This document shows, one piece after another, positions 54,937-61,052 of a DNA stretch of 64,000 nt. Each line of letters begins with the position of its first letter. Position 1 is the first letter of the stretch. Made by a program: the position numbers and the translations under genes. A model generated the notes under the pieces. It did no database searches. It saw nothing but the letters and a program-made list of their open reading frames with translations, and was not told where the DNA came from. The stretch is from an uncultured Actinomycetes bacterium (GTDB taxonomy: Bacteria > Actinomycetota > Acidimicrobiia > Acidimicrobiales > Microtrichaceae): assembly GCA_903925745.1 (NCBI GenBank), contig CAIYGQ010000146.1:31076-95075 (forward strand), written 5' to 3'.

Positions 54937-55449
54937 TCAGGGTCCGCCGTTCGGCCGGCCCGACCCGTTGTCCGGGTCCCGCACGTCGAGCACCACCTCG
55001 ATCTCGAGCACCAGGTCACCCGGCAGCGAGGCGACGCCGACGGCCAGCCGGGCGTGACGGCCGGCGTCGCCGAACACCGCCACGAACACCTCCGAGGCGG
55101 CGTCGACCACGCCCGTCTGTCCGACGAACTCCGGCGTCGAGTTCACCACCCCGAAGAGGTGGACGACCCGCTCGACCCGGTCGAGCGAACCCAGCTCGGC
55201 GCGCACCGTCGAGATCAGGTTGACCGCAGCGGAACGTGCGGCCGCCCGGGCCCGCTCCACCGAGACCGAATCACCGACCCTGCCGGTGAGGATCGACCCG
55301 TCATCGCCGGTCCCGAAGTGACCGCCGAGCCAGAGCTGGTGGCCCGACCGGACGGCGGGCACGTACTCGCCGAAGGGCGGGACCAGCTCGGGCAGCTCGA
55401 TGCCCAGATCCATGAGCCGTTGCTCGGGCGACGGCGCGGACGGCTCCAC
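54937..55449 (-). CDS. RidA/YjgF-family protein
   Basis: A 170-residue member of the YjgF/YER057c family, which hydrolyses reactive enamine/imine intermediates and limits metabolite damage. Seen: SGHQLWLGGHFGTGDDGS, ARSAAVNLISTVRAELGSLDRV and the C-terminal ARLAVGVASLPGDLVLEIEV with the conserved Arg. Length and the VVHLFGVVNS segment suggest a RidA subfamily of about 150 residues rather than archetypal RidA. GTG 55449 has TAGACT 6 nt upstream, and a 21-bp palindrome overlaps the promoter. Confidence 0.87.
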   Translation of the reverse strand: MEPSAPSPEQRLMDLGIELPELVPPFGEYVPAVRSGHQLWLGGHFGTGDDGSILTGRVGDSVSVERARAAARSAAVNLISTVRAELGSLDRVERVVHLFGVVNSTPEFVGQTGVVDAASEVFVAVFGDAGRHARLAVGVASLPGDLVLEIEVVLDVRDPDNGSGRPNGGP

Positions 55450-55455
55450 TCCGTC

Positions 55456-55485
55456 AGTCTAGGACAGAGGTCATACCTCTGTCTA
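55456..55485 (-). promoter_or_regulatory. Promoter of the ridA operon
   Basis: On the minus strand TAGACA (55485-55480) and TAGACT (55461-55456) are separated by 18 bp, and the start GTG 55449 follows after 6 nt. Predicted transcription therefore starts at the start codon. The 21-bp palindrome fills the spacer. Confidence 0.55.
55463..55483. promoter_or_regulatory. 21-bp perfect palindromic operator of the ridA operon
   Basis: GACAGAGGT-ATG-ACCTCTGTC on the minus strand: 9-bp arms, perfect, with a 3-bp centre. It lies between the -35 and -10 boxes of ridA and 10 bp after the stop of the upstream cyclase gene. No T-run follows, so repression of ridA is more likely than termination. The cognate regulator may be the CGNR protein of the operon (inference). 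Confidence 0.65.
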
Positions 55486-55493
55486 CTGGATGC

Positions 55494-56621
55494 CTAGCCC
55501 GAGGGTTCGGCGCGGGGGACGACCCGGCTCAGGTGGACCGGCTCCGCCACTCCCGACAGGTCGTGGAGACCGAGTGGTTCCACCTCCCAGGAGACCGGAT
55601 CGAGCGTGCGCTCCACCTCGGCCGTGACGACGATGCCGCCGGGCTCCGCGTACTTCCCCGCCCGCGCGACCGTGTTCACCAACGGCCCGAAGTAGTCGCC
55701 GTCCCGTGCGGTCACGACTCCGAAGCCGACGGCGCCACGGGCGCTCGGCAGGTCGGGGTCACCCTCGGCGAGGTCGCAGATCGCCAGCGCGACCCGGCAC
55801 AACCGACTCGGGTGCTCCGACACCACCATCGCCTCGTCACCGATGAGCTTCACGAGCCGCGCGCCGTGCTCCGCCGCCACGTTGGCCGCCTTCATCTCGA
55901 AGCGGCGGAGCGCCGTCGAGTGGCTCGACGCGTCGACACGCTCGGCCCAACTGGTGGACCCGACCAGATCCACGAACGCAACTGCAGATCGCAGCTCACC
56001 GGCCATCAGGGAGTGGACGAACCCGACGTCGCGCAGCGCCTGTTCGGCGAGCAGGTTGCGCACCACGCCTCCGACCTGCACCCAGGCGGCGATCGCCGTC
56101 TCGTTGGCCTGCGACCACTCCAGCTCGGTACGTCCCCGACCGCCAGCGGACTCGGGGGTCTCGCCGAACATCGCCCGGGCGGCCTCCATCACCCGCGCCG
56201 TCGACCAGCCGAGCACCCGGACGAAGGAGAGGGTGTTCTCCCTCCCGAACAACTCCACCCCGAGCAGGAAGGTGACGAGGTCGTCGACCACGGTCTCGGG
56301 CATGGACGGTTCCTCGGGGTCGATGACCGGGAAGCCGAGCGCCTGGCGCATCTCGACCACGGTGGACACGGGCACGCCGGCGCGGGCCGCGGCGGCGACG
56401 GCGCTGATCAACGGAGGAGGCCGGTCGACCGACCTCGCAGCCACCCCCATCACGTGCGACCGCGCCGCCCACTCGATGATCTCGTCGACGCTGAAGCGGC
56501 CGAGCAGGTGGGACAGGAGCTCGATCCGTTCCTGCGCCGTCGGCGAGTCCGGATCGTGGAGGCCGGCCTCCTCCAGGACGGCCAGGTCCTCTGGGTCGAT
56601 CGTCGGGTCCACCTCGTCCAC
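55494..56621 (-). CDS. Class III adenylate/guanylate cyclase
   Basis: A 375-residue soluble cyclase. The N-terminal 200 residues form a helical regulatory region (TAQERIELLSHLLGRFSVDE, LGWSTARVMEAARAMFGETP). The catalytic domain has VAFVDLVGSTSWAERVD and KLIGDEAMVVSEHP with both metal Asp, and VNTVARAGKYAEPGGIVV with the Asn and Arg. All key residues are present. GTG 56621 has TACCCT (minus strand, 56634-56629) 7 nt upstream. That box falls in the last codons of a truncated nucleotidyltransferase. Confidence 0.87.
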   Translation of the reverse strand: MDEVDPTIDPEDLAVLEEAGLHDPDSPTAQERIELLSHLLGRFSVDEIIEWAARSHVMGVAARSVDRPPPLISAVAAAARAGVPVSTVVEMRQALGFPVIDPEEPSMPETVVDDLVTFLLGVELFGRENTLSFVRVLGWSTARVMEAARAMFGETPESAGGRGRTELEWSQANETAIAAWVQVGGVVRNLLAEQALRDVGFVHSLMAGELRSAVAFVDLVGSTSWAERVDASSHSTALRRFEMKAANVAAEHGARLVKLIGDEAMVVSEHPSRLCRVALAICDLAEGDPDLPSARGAVGFGVVTARDGDYFGPLVNTVARAGKYAEPGGIVVTAEVERTLDPVSWEVEPLGLHDLSGVAEPVHLSRVVPRAEPSG

Positions 56622-56628
56622 GGGCGTC

Positions 56629-56946
56629 AGGGTACGCCTCGGGGAACTCCAGTCCGGTTGCGAACCTCAGGTTGTCGATCCGTTGCGGCTCCCGACCCAG
56701 CTGCACCACGACGCCGGGCTGTTCGACGTCGCTGGCGGACAACCCGAGGTCACCAAGGCCGAAGTCCGTGAGCGCGTCGATGATCCGGGGAGCGTTGGAC
56801 GGGTCGGCCCACACCCAGACGTCGAGGTCCTTGGTGTACCTGGGATGACCGTGGGCAGCGAGTGCGTCGCCGCCGACGATCAGGAACCGGACGTCATGTG
56901 TGACGAACGACTGCAAGAACTCGTGAACGTCGCGGTTCAGTTCCAC
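56629..56946 (-). pseudogene. Nucleotidyltransferase-fold protein (DUF6036/AbiEii-like), 3' end missing
   Basis: About 106 recognisable residues: NRDVHEFLQSFVTHDVRFLIVGGDALAAHGHP, RYTKDLDVWVWADP (the GG...DXD nucleotidyltransferase core) and QLGREPQRIDNLRFATGLEF. Homologues continue about 40 residues with a conserved LIRNK/GRPKDLAD segment, which is absent here. The homology stops at the -10 box of the downstream cyclase. The frame stays open into that gene, but that part does not look like the family. Likely starts are GTG 56946 or 56967. Confidence 0.65.
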
Positions 56947-57076
56947 GGGTCCACCCGTGGTGCTCACTCCGGAGCGACTCGACGGCCTCAATGCGCTCGG
57001 CCGGCGGATGGGTCAGCCAGTAGCGCCACGGCTGATCGCGTTCGTCCAGACGCTTCTTGGTGACGACCCGGTCCAC
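56894..57076 (-). CDS. Small partner protein of the nucleotidyltransferase
   Basis: A 60-residue protein with RYWLTHPPAERIEAVESLRSEHHGW and ending SRVLAVVRHT. A YWL-x-RPPxERIxAVExLR block of this kind is typical of the short gene placed before DUF6036-type nucleotidyltransferases. Its 3' end overlaps the nucleotidyltransferase start by about 50 bp, more than usual. Its role is unknown; a toxin-antitoxin relation has been suspected for such pairs, but I cannot support it here. Confidence 0.5.
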   Translation of the reverse strand: MDRVVTKKRLDERDQPWRYWLTHPPAERIEAVESLRSEHHGWTRGTEPRRSRVLAVVRHT

Positions 57077-57122
57077 CGACGACGTGTGCGAACTCTACCG
57101 GCGGGAGCCAACAGCCGACCGG

Positions 57123-57170
57123 CTCAGTCCTTGCGCTCGTACTTGTACGGGTTCGTCTTCCGGGAAGATG
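57123..57170 (-). pseudogene. GNAT C-terminal remnant
   Basis: On the minus strand TNPYKYERKD followed by TGA parallels the C-terminus TNVYRYERKG of the intact GNAT gene at 58869-59333. In a neighbouring frame just upstream, RRLYIFPEDE resembles its NRLYRRIGFAPRE segment. A frame change between the two and the lack of anything further upstream mark it as a decayed tail. Short homology, so moderate doubt remains. Confidence 0.4.
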
Positions 57171-57274
57171 TAGAGACGTCTGCGGGTGTGCTGCTCTCAA
57201 GTTGTTCGAGCGCGGCGAGCACGTCGCTGGCAGATCCATTCCACAGCGATGCCGTCGGCGACCATCACACGGGT

Positions 57275-57610
57275 CTCGTGGTCGCGCTCCTGTCGGCGTG
57301 GGGGGCCTACCAGTCGACCCGGCTCGGGAGCCAGGAGTCGCTCTGCAACAACAAGCCGAACATCCTGCAGCTGCAGGAGTTCCGGGCCGAGCAGAAGTCG
57401 ACGCTCGAGACCCTGGCCGACCTGAGCACGTTCGAGCGGCGGCTGGCCGCAGGGTCGGCCGCCGACGCACCTCGCGCCCGCCTCGTCGAGGCGCAGTTCA
57501 GCAACCGGGTGAAGGCAGCGTTCGGTCCGTGGCTGGCGCTCGACCCGCTGACCAACCCTGACGCGCCGGCCTCACCCATCGACACGAACCTCTACGAACG
57601 TCCCGACGTC
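57275..57610 (+). pseudogene. Truncated copy of the 53390-54094 membrane protein
   Basis: This frame reads VALLSAWGAYQSTRLGSQ, ILQLQEFRAEQKSTLETLAD and FGPWLALDPLTNPDAP. It aligns with ALLSAWCAYQST, VLQLQAFRAEQRAT and WLALDPLTDPDAP of the intact gene. The acidic tail and most of the first membrane helix are missing at the 5' side, and the C-terminal helices are missing at the 3' side. No start codon with signals is evident. The rest of 57077-57627 holds only the GNAT remnant. Confidence 0.7.
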
Positions 57611-57627
57611 GGTGGCGCTCCAACAAC

Positions 57628-58224
57628 TCAGACCGGCGGTGCTGGGTCGTACTGGATCCCGCGCCGGACCTCCTGAGCCCGGTCACGTCCGGCAAGTCGA
57701 TCCACCAAGTGCAGGGCCATGTCGATCCCAGCCGACACGCCGGCAGCCGTGATGACGTCGCCGTCGTCGACGAACCGGTCGTCAGGACGGACCTCGACCG
57801 TCGGGTCCAGCTCGACGAGCTGGTCGAGCGACGCCCAGTGCGTGGTGGCGGGCCGGCCGTGCAGCAGGCCCGCCACCGCGTAGACCAACGACCCCGTGCA
57901 GACGCTCGTCAGGAGCGGCACCTGCTCCCGCTGGGCCCGCACCCAGTCGAGCTGGGCCTGATCCTCCAGCTGGGGGCGGGTGCCACGGCCACCGGGGTAG
58001 ACCAGCACGTCCAGTGCCGGGACGTCGTCGTAGCCGTGCTGGGCGTCGACCGTGAGTCCCTTGGCGCACGCCACCTGGCCGCCCGACCTCGACAGTGTCA
58101 CGACCTTGTAACCGTCCTCGGGCGAGCGCCGGGTCCAGTAGGACAGCACCTCCCACGGCCCGACGGCATCGAGCTCCTCGACGCCGTCGAACAGCACAAT
58201 GCCGATGGTCTTCACGCCGCTCAC
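57628..58224 (-). CDS. DJ-1/PfpI-family protein
   Basis: A 198-residue class I glutamine amidotransferase-like protein. Seen: IGIVLFDGVEELDAVGPWEVLS with the conserved Glu, VLVYPGGRGTRPQ, and the nucleophile elbow LLTSVCTGSLVYA with the catalytic Cys. Members act as isonitrile hydratases, glyoxalases or regulators; this one lacks an AraC domain. GTG 58224 follows the higA stop by 6 nt with no promoter between, so it is probably co-transcribed with higBA. Confidence 0.83.
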   Translation of the reverse strand: MSGVKTIGIVLFDGVEELDAVGPWEVLSYWTRRSPEDGYKVVTLSRSGGQVACAKGLTVDAQHGYDDVPALDVLVYPGGRGTRPQLEDQAQLDWVRAQREQVPLLTSVCTGSLVYAVAGLLHGRPATTHWASLDQLVELDPTVEVRPDDRFVDDGDVITAAGVSAGIDMALHLVDRLAGRDRAQEVRRGIQYDPAPPV

Positions 58225-58230
58225 CAACGG

Positions 58231-58527
58231 TCAGGCGCCAACGAGCGGCGTGATGGCGTCGAGCGACGCGCCGAGCGCACCTCGTTCGACCTCGAGGTCG
58301 TACCGCGACTGGAGGTTGAGCCAGAACCGGTCGCTCGTGCCGAAGTACCGCGCAAGACGCAGCGCCGTGTCGGCCGTGATCCGGCGCTTGCCGTGAACAA
58401 TCTCGTTGATGCGGCGAGGCGGAACGCCGATGGCGACCGCCACGCGGTGCTGGGTCACCCCGAGCGGGACTACAAAGTCCTCGTAGAGGACCTCTCCCGG
58501 ATGAATTGGCTCCATGGTGCTCGTCAT
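58231..58527 (-). CDS. higA: HigA-type antitoxin (XRE helix-turn-helix)
   Basis: A 98-residue HigA/VapI-type antitoxin. MEPIHPGEVLYEDFVVPLGV, a helix-turn-helix VAVAIGVPPRRINEIVHGKR and ITADTALRLARYFGTSDRFWLNLQ are all characteristic. ATG 58527 follows GAGGAG (5-10 nt upstream) and the toxin stop by 11 nt, in the usual toxin-first order. It is expected to bind the palindrome upstream of higB and repress the operon. Confidence 0.92.
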   Translation of the reverse strand: MTSTMEPIHPGEVLYEDFVVPLGVTQHRVAVAIGVPPRRINEIVHGKRRITADTALRLARYFGTSDRFWLNLQSRYDLEVERGALGASLDAITPLVGA

Positions 58528-58538
58528 CACTGCTCCTC

Positions 58539-58820
58539 TCAGTGGTAGTCCGTGATCGACACGTCTTCGGGTCCTGCCTTTGTCCACCGGAAGCAGATCC
58601 GCCACTGGTCGTTCACTCGAATGCTGTGCTGACCGGCCTGGTCGCCACCCAGCTTCTCGAGCCGGTTCCCGGGCGGGACCCGGAGGTCGGCGAGGGACTC
58701 GGCGGCATCGAGGATCACGAGCTTCCGAAGGGCGACCCTCTGGACGTCCGGGTGGAACTTACGAACCAGTGCACGACTCCAGACCCGTTCGGTGTCCTTG
58801 TCCGCGAACGACTGCAGCAC
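58539..58820 (-). CDS. higB: HigB-type toxin (RelE/ParE fold)
   Basis: A 93-residue plasmid-maintenance killer-type toxin: SFADKDTERVWSR, LVILDAAESLADLRVPPGNRLEKL, QHSIRVNDQWRICFRW and VSITDYH. The family cleaves mRNA on the ribosome. All expected parts are present and unbroken. GTG 58820 lies 6 nt after TATACT, so its message is predicted to be leaderless and controlled by the operator at 58830-58846. Confidence 0.92.
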   Translation of the reverse strand: MLQSFADKDTERVWSRALVRKFHPDVQRVALRKLVILDAAESLADLRVPPGNRLEKLGGDQAGQHSIRVNDQWRICFRWTKAGPEDVSITDYH

Positions 58821-58826
58821 GTCGAG

Positions 58827-58854
58827 AGTATAACGCTCTGCGTTATGATCGCAA
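58827..58854 (-). promoter_or_regulatory. higBA promoter
   Basis: On the minus strand TTGCGA (58854-58849) and TATACT (58832-58827) are 16 bp apart, and the start codon follows after 6 nt. It is the best sigma-70-like promoter in the window and implies a leaderless higB message. Confidence 0.65.
58830..58846. promoter_or_regulatory. HigA operator palindrome
   Basis: ATAACGC-TCT-GCGTTAT: perfect 7-bp arms with a 3-bp centre, overlapping the -10 box. A third half-site GCGTTAT lies at 58856-58862. The TA-rich arms stand out in this GC-rich DNA. Autorepression by HigA is the expected role. Confidence 0.7.
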
Positions 58855-58868
58855 GGCGTTATTTGGAC

Positions 58869-59333
58869 TCAACCCTTGCGCTCGTACCTGTACACATTCG
58901 TCTCTCGGGGCGCGAAGCCGATGCGCCGGTAGAGTCGGTTGGCCGCCTCACGACTCGGGCGCGAGGTCAGGTCCACCGTCCGGGCGCCCAGTTCCTCGGC
59001 CAGCTCCAGCGCGTGGAGGTTGAGCGCCTCTCCGACACCCCGGCCGCGTGCCGTCTCGTCGACGACGACGTCCTCGATCCAGGCCCGGACCCCGGTCGGG
59101 ATCGGGAACACCACCAGGGTCATCGACCCGAGCACGGTGTCGTCGGTAGCTCGGGCGACCAGGAGGTGGCAGGCCTCGTGGTCGACCACCCGCGAGATGA
59201 TCTCGTGAGTCATCGGCGGCGCCGAGGAGGACAGCTGAGGAACGAGACGGACCATGGCCCGGACCAGGTCGTCGGTGACCTCCTCGCACACCTCGACCCG
59301 CACCGCCGCCCCGTCATCCTGCGTCTCCGTCAC
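58869..59333 (-). CDS. GNAT-family N-acetyltransferase
   Basis: A 154-residue single-domain acetyltransferase. WIEDVVVDETARGRGVGEALNLHALELA holds the acetyl-CoA-binding RGRGVG loop, followed by VDLTSRPSREAANRLYRRIGFAPRETNVYRYE, the usual end of this fold. GTG 59333 has TACCCT 7 nt upstream. It lies directly upstream of the higBA promoter. A decayed copy of its C-terminus is found at 57123-57170. Confidence 0.88.
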   Translation of the reverse strand: MTETQDDGAAVRVEVCEEVTDDLVRAMVRLVPQLSSSAPPMTHEIISRVVDHEACHLLVARATDDTVLGSMTLVVFPIPTGVRAWIEDVVVDETARGRGVGEALNLHALELAEELGARTVDLTSRPSREAANRLYRRIGFAPRETNVYRYERKG

Positions 59334-59340
59334 GCCGCGA

Positions 59341-59388
59341 AGGGTACCGCCGGGCCCCGGTGGGAGCCGCCGGATCCGCCGGTACCGT
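59341..59388. promoter_or_regulatory. Divergent -10 boxes for GNAT and PAC2 genes
   Basis: The 62-bp gap carries TACCCT on the minus strand (59346-59341), 7 nt before GTG 59333, and TACCGT on the plus strand (59383-59388), 7 nt before ATG 59396. No ribosome-binding sequences are seen. Confidence 0.5.
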
Positions 59389-59395
59389 GGCCGGT

Positions 59396-60268
59396 ATGTC
59401 GTCGTTGGAGTGGCGCTGGACGCCTGGCCCGGTCGATCCGGACCACGCGAACGGACCGGTTCTCGTTGCGGCGTTCGAGGGGTGGAACGACGCAGGCGAG
59501 GCGGCCACGGCCGCGGTCGAGCACCTCGAGCAGGCCTGGGGTGCCGAGCCCTTCGCTGCGATCGACTGCGAGGACTTCCACGACTTCACCACGACCCGCC
59601 CGCACGTCCGACTCGTCGGCGACCACCGGATCGTGGACTGGCCGGACCACACATTCACCTGGGCCGAGCCCGCCGGCACCGGTGGCGTCGCACTGCTGCG
59701 GGCGGTCGAACCCCAGCTCCGCTGGCGGACCTACTGCGACCTGGTCCTGGAGGTCGCTGCGACCATCGGATGCCGACTCGTCGTGACGCTCGGCGCGCTG
59801 CTCGCCGACATTCCCCACACCCGACCGGCACCGGTGTTCGGCGCGGCGTACGACGACGAGGTCGTCGCCCGGCTCCAGCTGCAGCCGTCACGCTACGAGG
59901 GGCCCACCGGCATCGTCGGGGTCCTCCACACGGCCTGCCACGACGTCGGAGTCGACTCGGCGTCCCTGTGGGCGGCCGTGCCGGCGTACGTGCCGACGAC
60001 CCCGGCGCCGCTGGCCGCACTGGCGCTGCTCGACCGGGCGCAGCCGCTCATCGGCGCCATCGCCGACGCGCCGGACCTGCGGGAGGCGGCGAGGGGGTAC
60101 GAGCAGGCGATCGACGAGTTGATCGAGGACGACGACGGCACGGTGGACTACGTCCGTCGCCTCGAGGACCAGTTCGACACCGAGCAGGCGGCGCAGGCCT
60201 CGGCCGAGGAGTCGCTGAACCCCGACGGTCTGGTCGAGGAGGTCGAGCGCTTCCTGCGCGAGCAGTGA
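59396..60268 (+). CDS. PAC2-family protein
   Basis: A 290-residue member of the PAC2 (proteasome assembly chaperone 2) fold family, widespread in actinobacteria. Seen: PVLVAAFEGWNDAGEAATAAVEHL, CEDFHDFTTTRPHVRL, and LVVTLGALLADIPHTRPAPVFGAA. It also has a C-terminal acidic helix region. The bacterial role is unknown, and no proteasome or pup gene is in the window. ATG 59396 is preferred over 59360 because TACCGT stands 7 nt upstream. Its stop is spanned by a 32-bp duplication. Confidence 0.86.
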   Translation: MSSLEWRWTPGPVDPDHANGPVLVAAFEGWNDAGEAATAAVEHLEQAWGAEPFAAIDCEDFHDFTTTRPHVRLVGDHRIVDWPDHTFTWAEPAGTGGVALLRAVEPQLRWRTYCDLVLEVAATIGCRLVVTLGALLADIPHTRPAPVFGAAYDDEVVARLQLQPSRYEGPTGIVGVLHTACHDVGVDSASLWAAVPAYVPTTPAPLAALALLDRAQPLIGAIADAPDLREAARGYEQAIDELIEDDDGTVDYVRRLEDQFDTEQAAQASAEESLNPDGLVEEVERFLREQ

Positions 60269-60304
60269 GGCCGGTCGAGCGCTTCCTGCGCGAGCAGTGA
60301 GGCC
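60241..60304. repeat. Exact 32-bp tandem duplication across the PAC2 stop codon
   Basis: Units 60241-60272 and 60273-60304 are identical and start GGTCGAGCGCTTCCTGCGCG. The first contains the PAC2 stop (60266-60268). The second repeats the last eight codons and stop as untranslated sequence, ending 2 bp before the convergent NUDIX stop. Confidence 0.92.
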
Positions 60305-60306
60305 GG

Positions 60307-61011
60307 TCAGTCGGGTTCGGATTCACCCCGCCAGACCCGCTCACGGGGGTGGTCGTAGAGCACGTCGACCTCCTCGCCGCGGATGGCGGCGAACGCGTGC
60401 TCGCCCCAGTGGTCGATCCCGGCGACCGGGTGGGGCAGGGCGTCCTGATCGAACCATCCCACATCGAGCGTCTCGAGCGGGTGGCCCTGCAGATCCCCGC
60501 CGACTGCCCGGCACAGGAACACCAACGAGTAGAGCGGCATCCGGGTGAACCCCAGGCGGAGTCCGTCGAACACGCCGATCAGTCGTTCGACGCGCACCTC
60601 CACCCCGGTCTCCTCACGAACCTCCTTGACCGCCACCTCACTCGGTGAGTACCCGATGTCGGCCCAGCCGGTCGGGTACAACCAGATGCCGGAGTCGCTC
60701 CGCTGCAACAGGAGGATCTGACCCTCGTCGTTGCCGACGACGGCGCCGACGGCGACCTTCGGCGTGACGTAACCGACCGGACCGTGCTCGACACTGTCCA
60801 TCCACTCCCTGACCACGGCCGGCAGGGTGGCGTCGTCGTGGAGCTCGGCGACACGACGAGCGGCGGCACGGATCTCGGCGGCGACGTGGAGCACCTCCTC
60901 GTAGCGCTCCCGCTCGTAGAGGTTCTCCGAGAACGCCAGCCCGGTCCTGCCGATGCCGGACAGGGCCTCGGCCCACCGGATCAGGTCCACCTCGTCGACC
61001 GGTTCATCCAC
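60307..61011 (-). CDS. NUDIX hydrolase with N-terminal NUDIX_N domain
   Basis: A 234-residue pyrophosphohydrolase. An N-terminal helical domain (LIRWAEALSGIGRTGLAFSE, YERERYEEVLHVAAEI) is of the type seen before ADP-ribose/nucleotide-sugar NUDIX enzymes. The NUDIX box reads GWADIGYSPSEVAVKEVREE and then TGV. It begins slightly off the canonical GX5E, with Gly-Tyr-Ser-Pro-Ser-Glu. GTG 61011 has TAGGGT (minus strand, 61023-61018) 6 nt upstream. The substrate is not predictable. Confidence 0.87.
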   Translation of the reverse strand: MDEPVDEVDLIRWAEALSGIGRTGLAFSENLYERERYEEVLHVAAEIRAAARRVAELHDDATLPAVVREWMDSVEHGPVGYVTPKVAVGAVVGNDEGQILLLQRSDSGIWLYPTGWADIGYSPSEVAVKEVREETGVEVRVERLIGVFDGLRLGFTRMPLYSLVFLCRAVGGDLQGHPLETLDVGWFDQDALPHPVAGIDHWGEHAFAAIRGEEVDVLYDHPRERVWRGESEPD

Positions 61012-61052
61012 GCGCGCACCCTACCGCCGGCCGTACCCGCAGCTCCGACGGC

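Noticed and set aside
55463..55483. Rho-independent terminator of the cyclase gene
   Set aside because: The dyad is strong but lacks a T-run and lies exactly between the -35 and -10 boxes of ridA, so an operator fits better. A dual role cannot be excluded.
55996..56628. C-terminal continuation of the nucleotidyltransferase frame into the cyclase gene
   Set aside because: The frame stays open, but its translation becomes Arg/Gly-rich low complexity and lacks the conserved family tail, while the other frame encodes an intact cyclase with its own -10 box.
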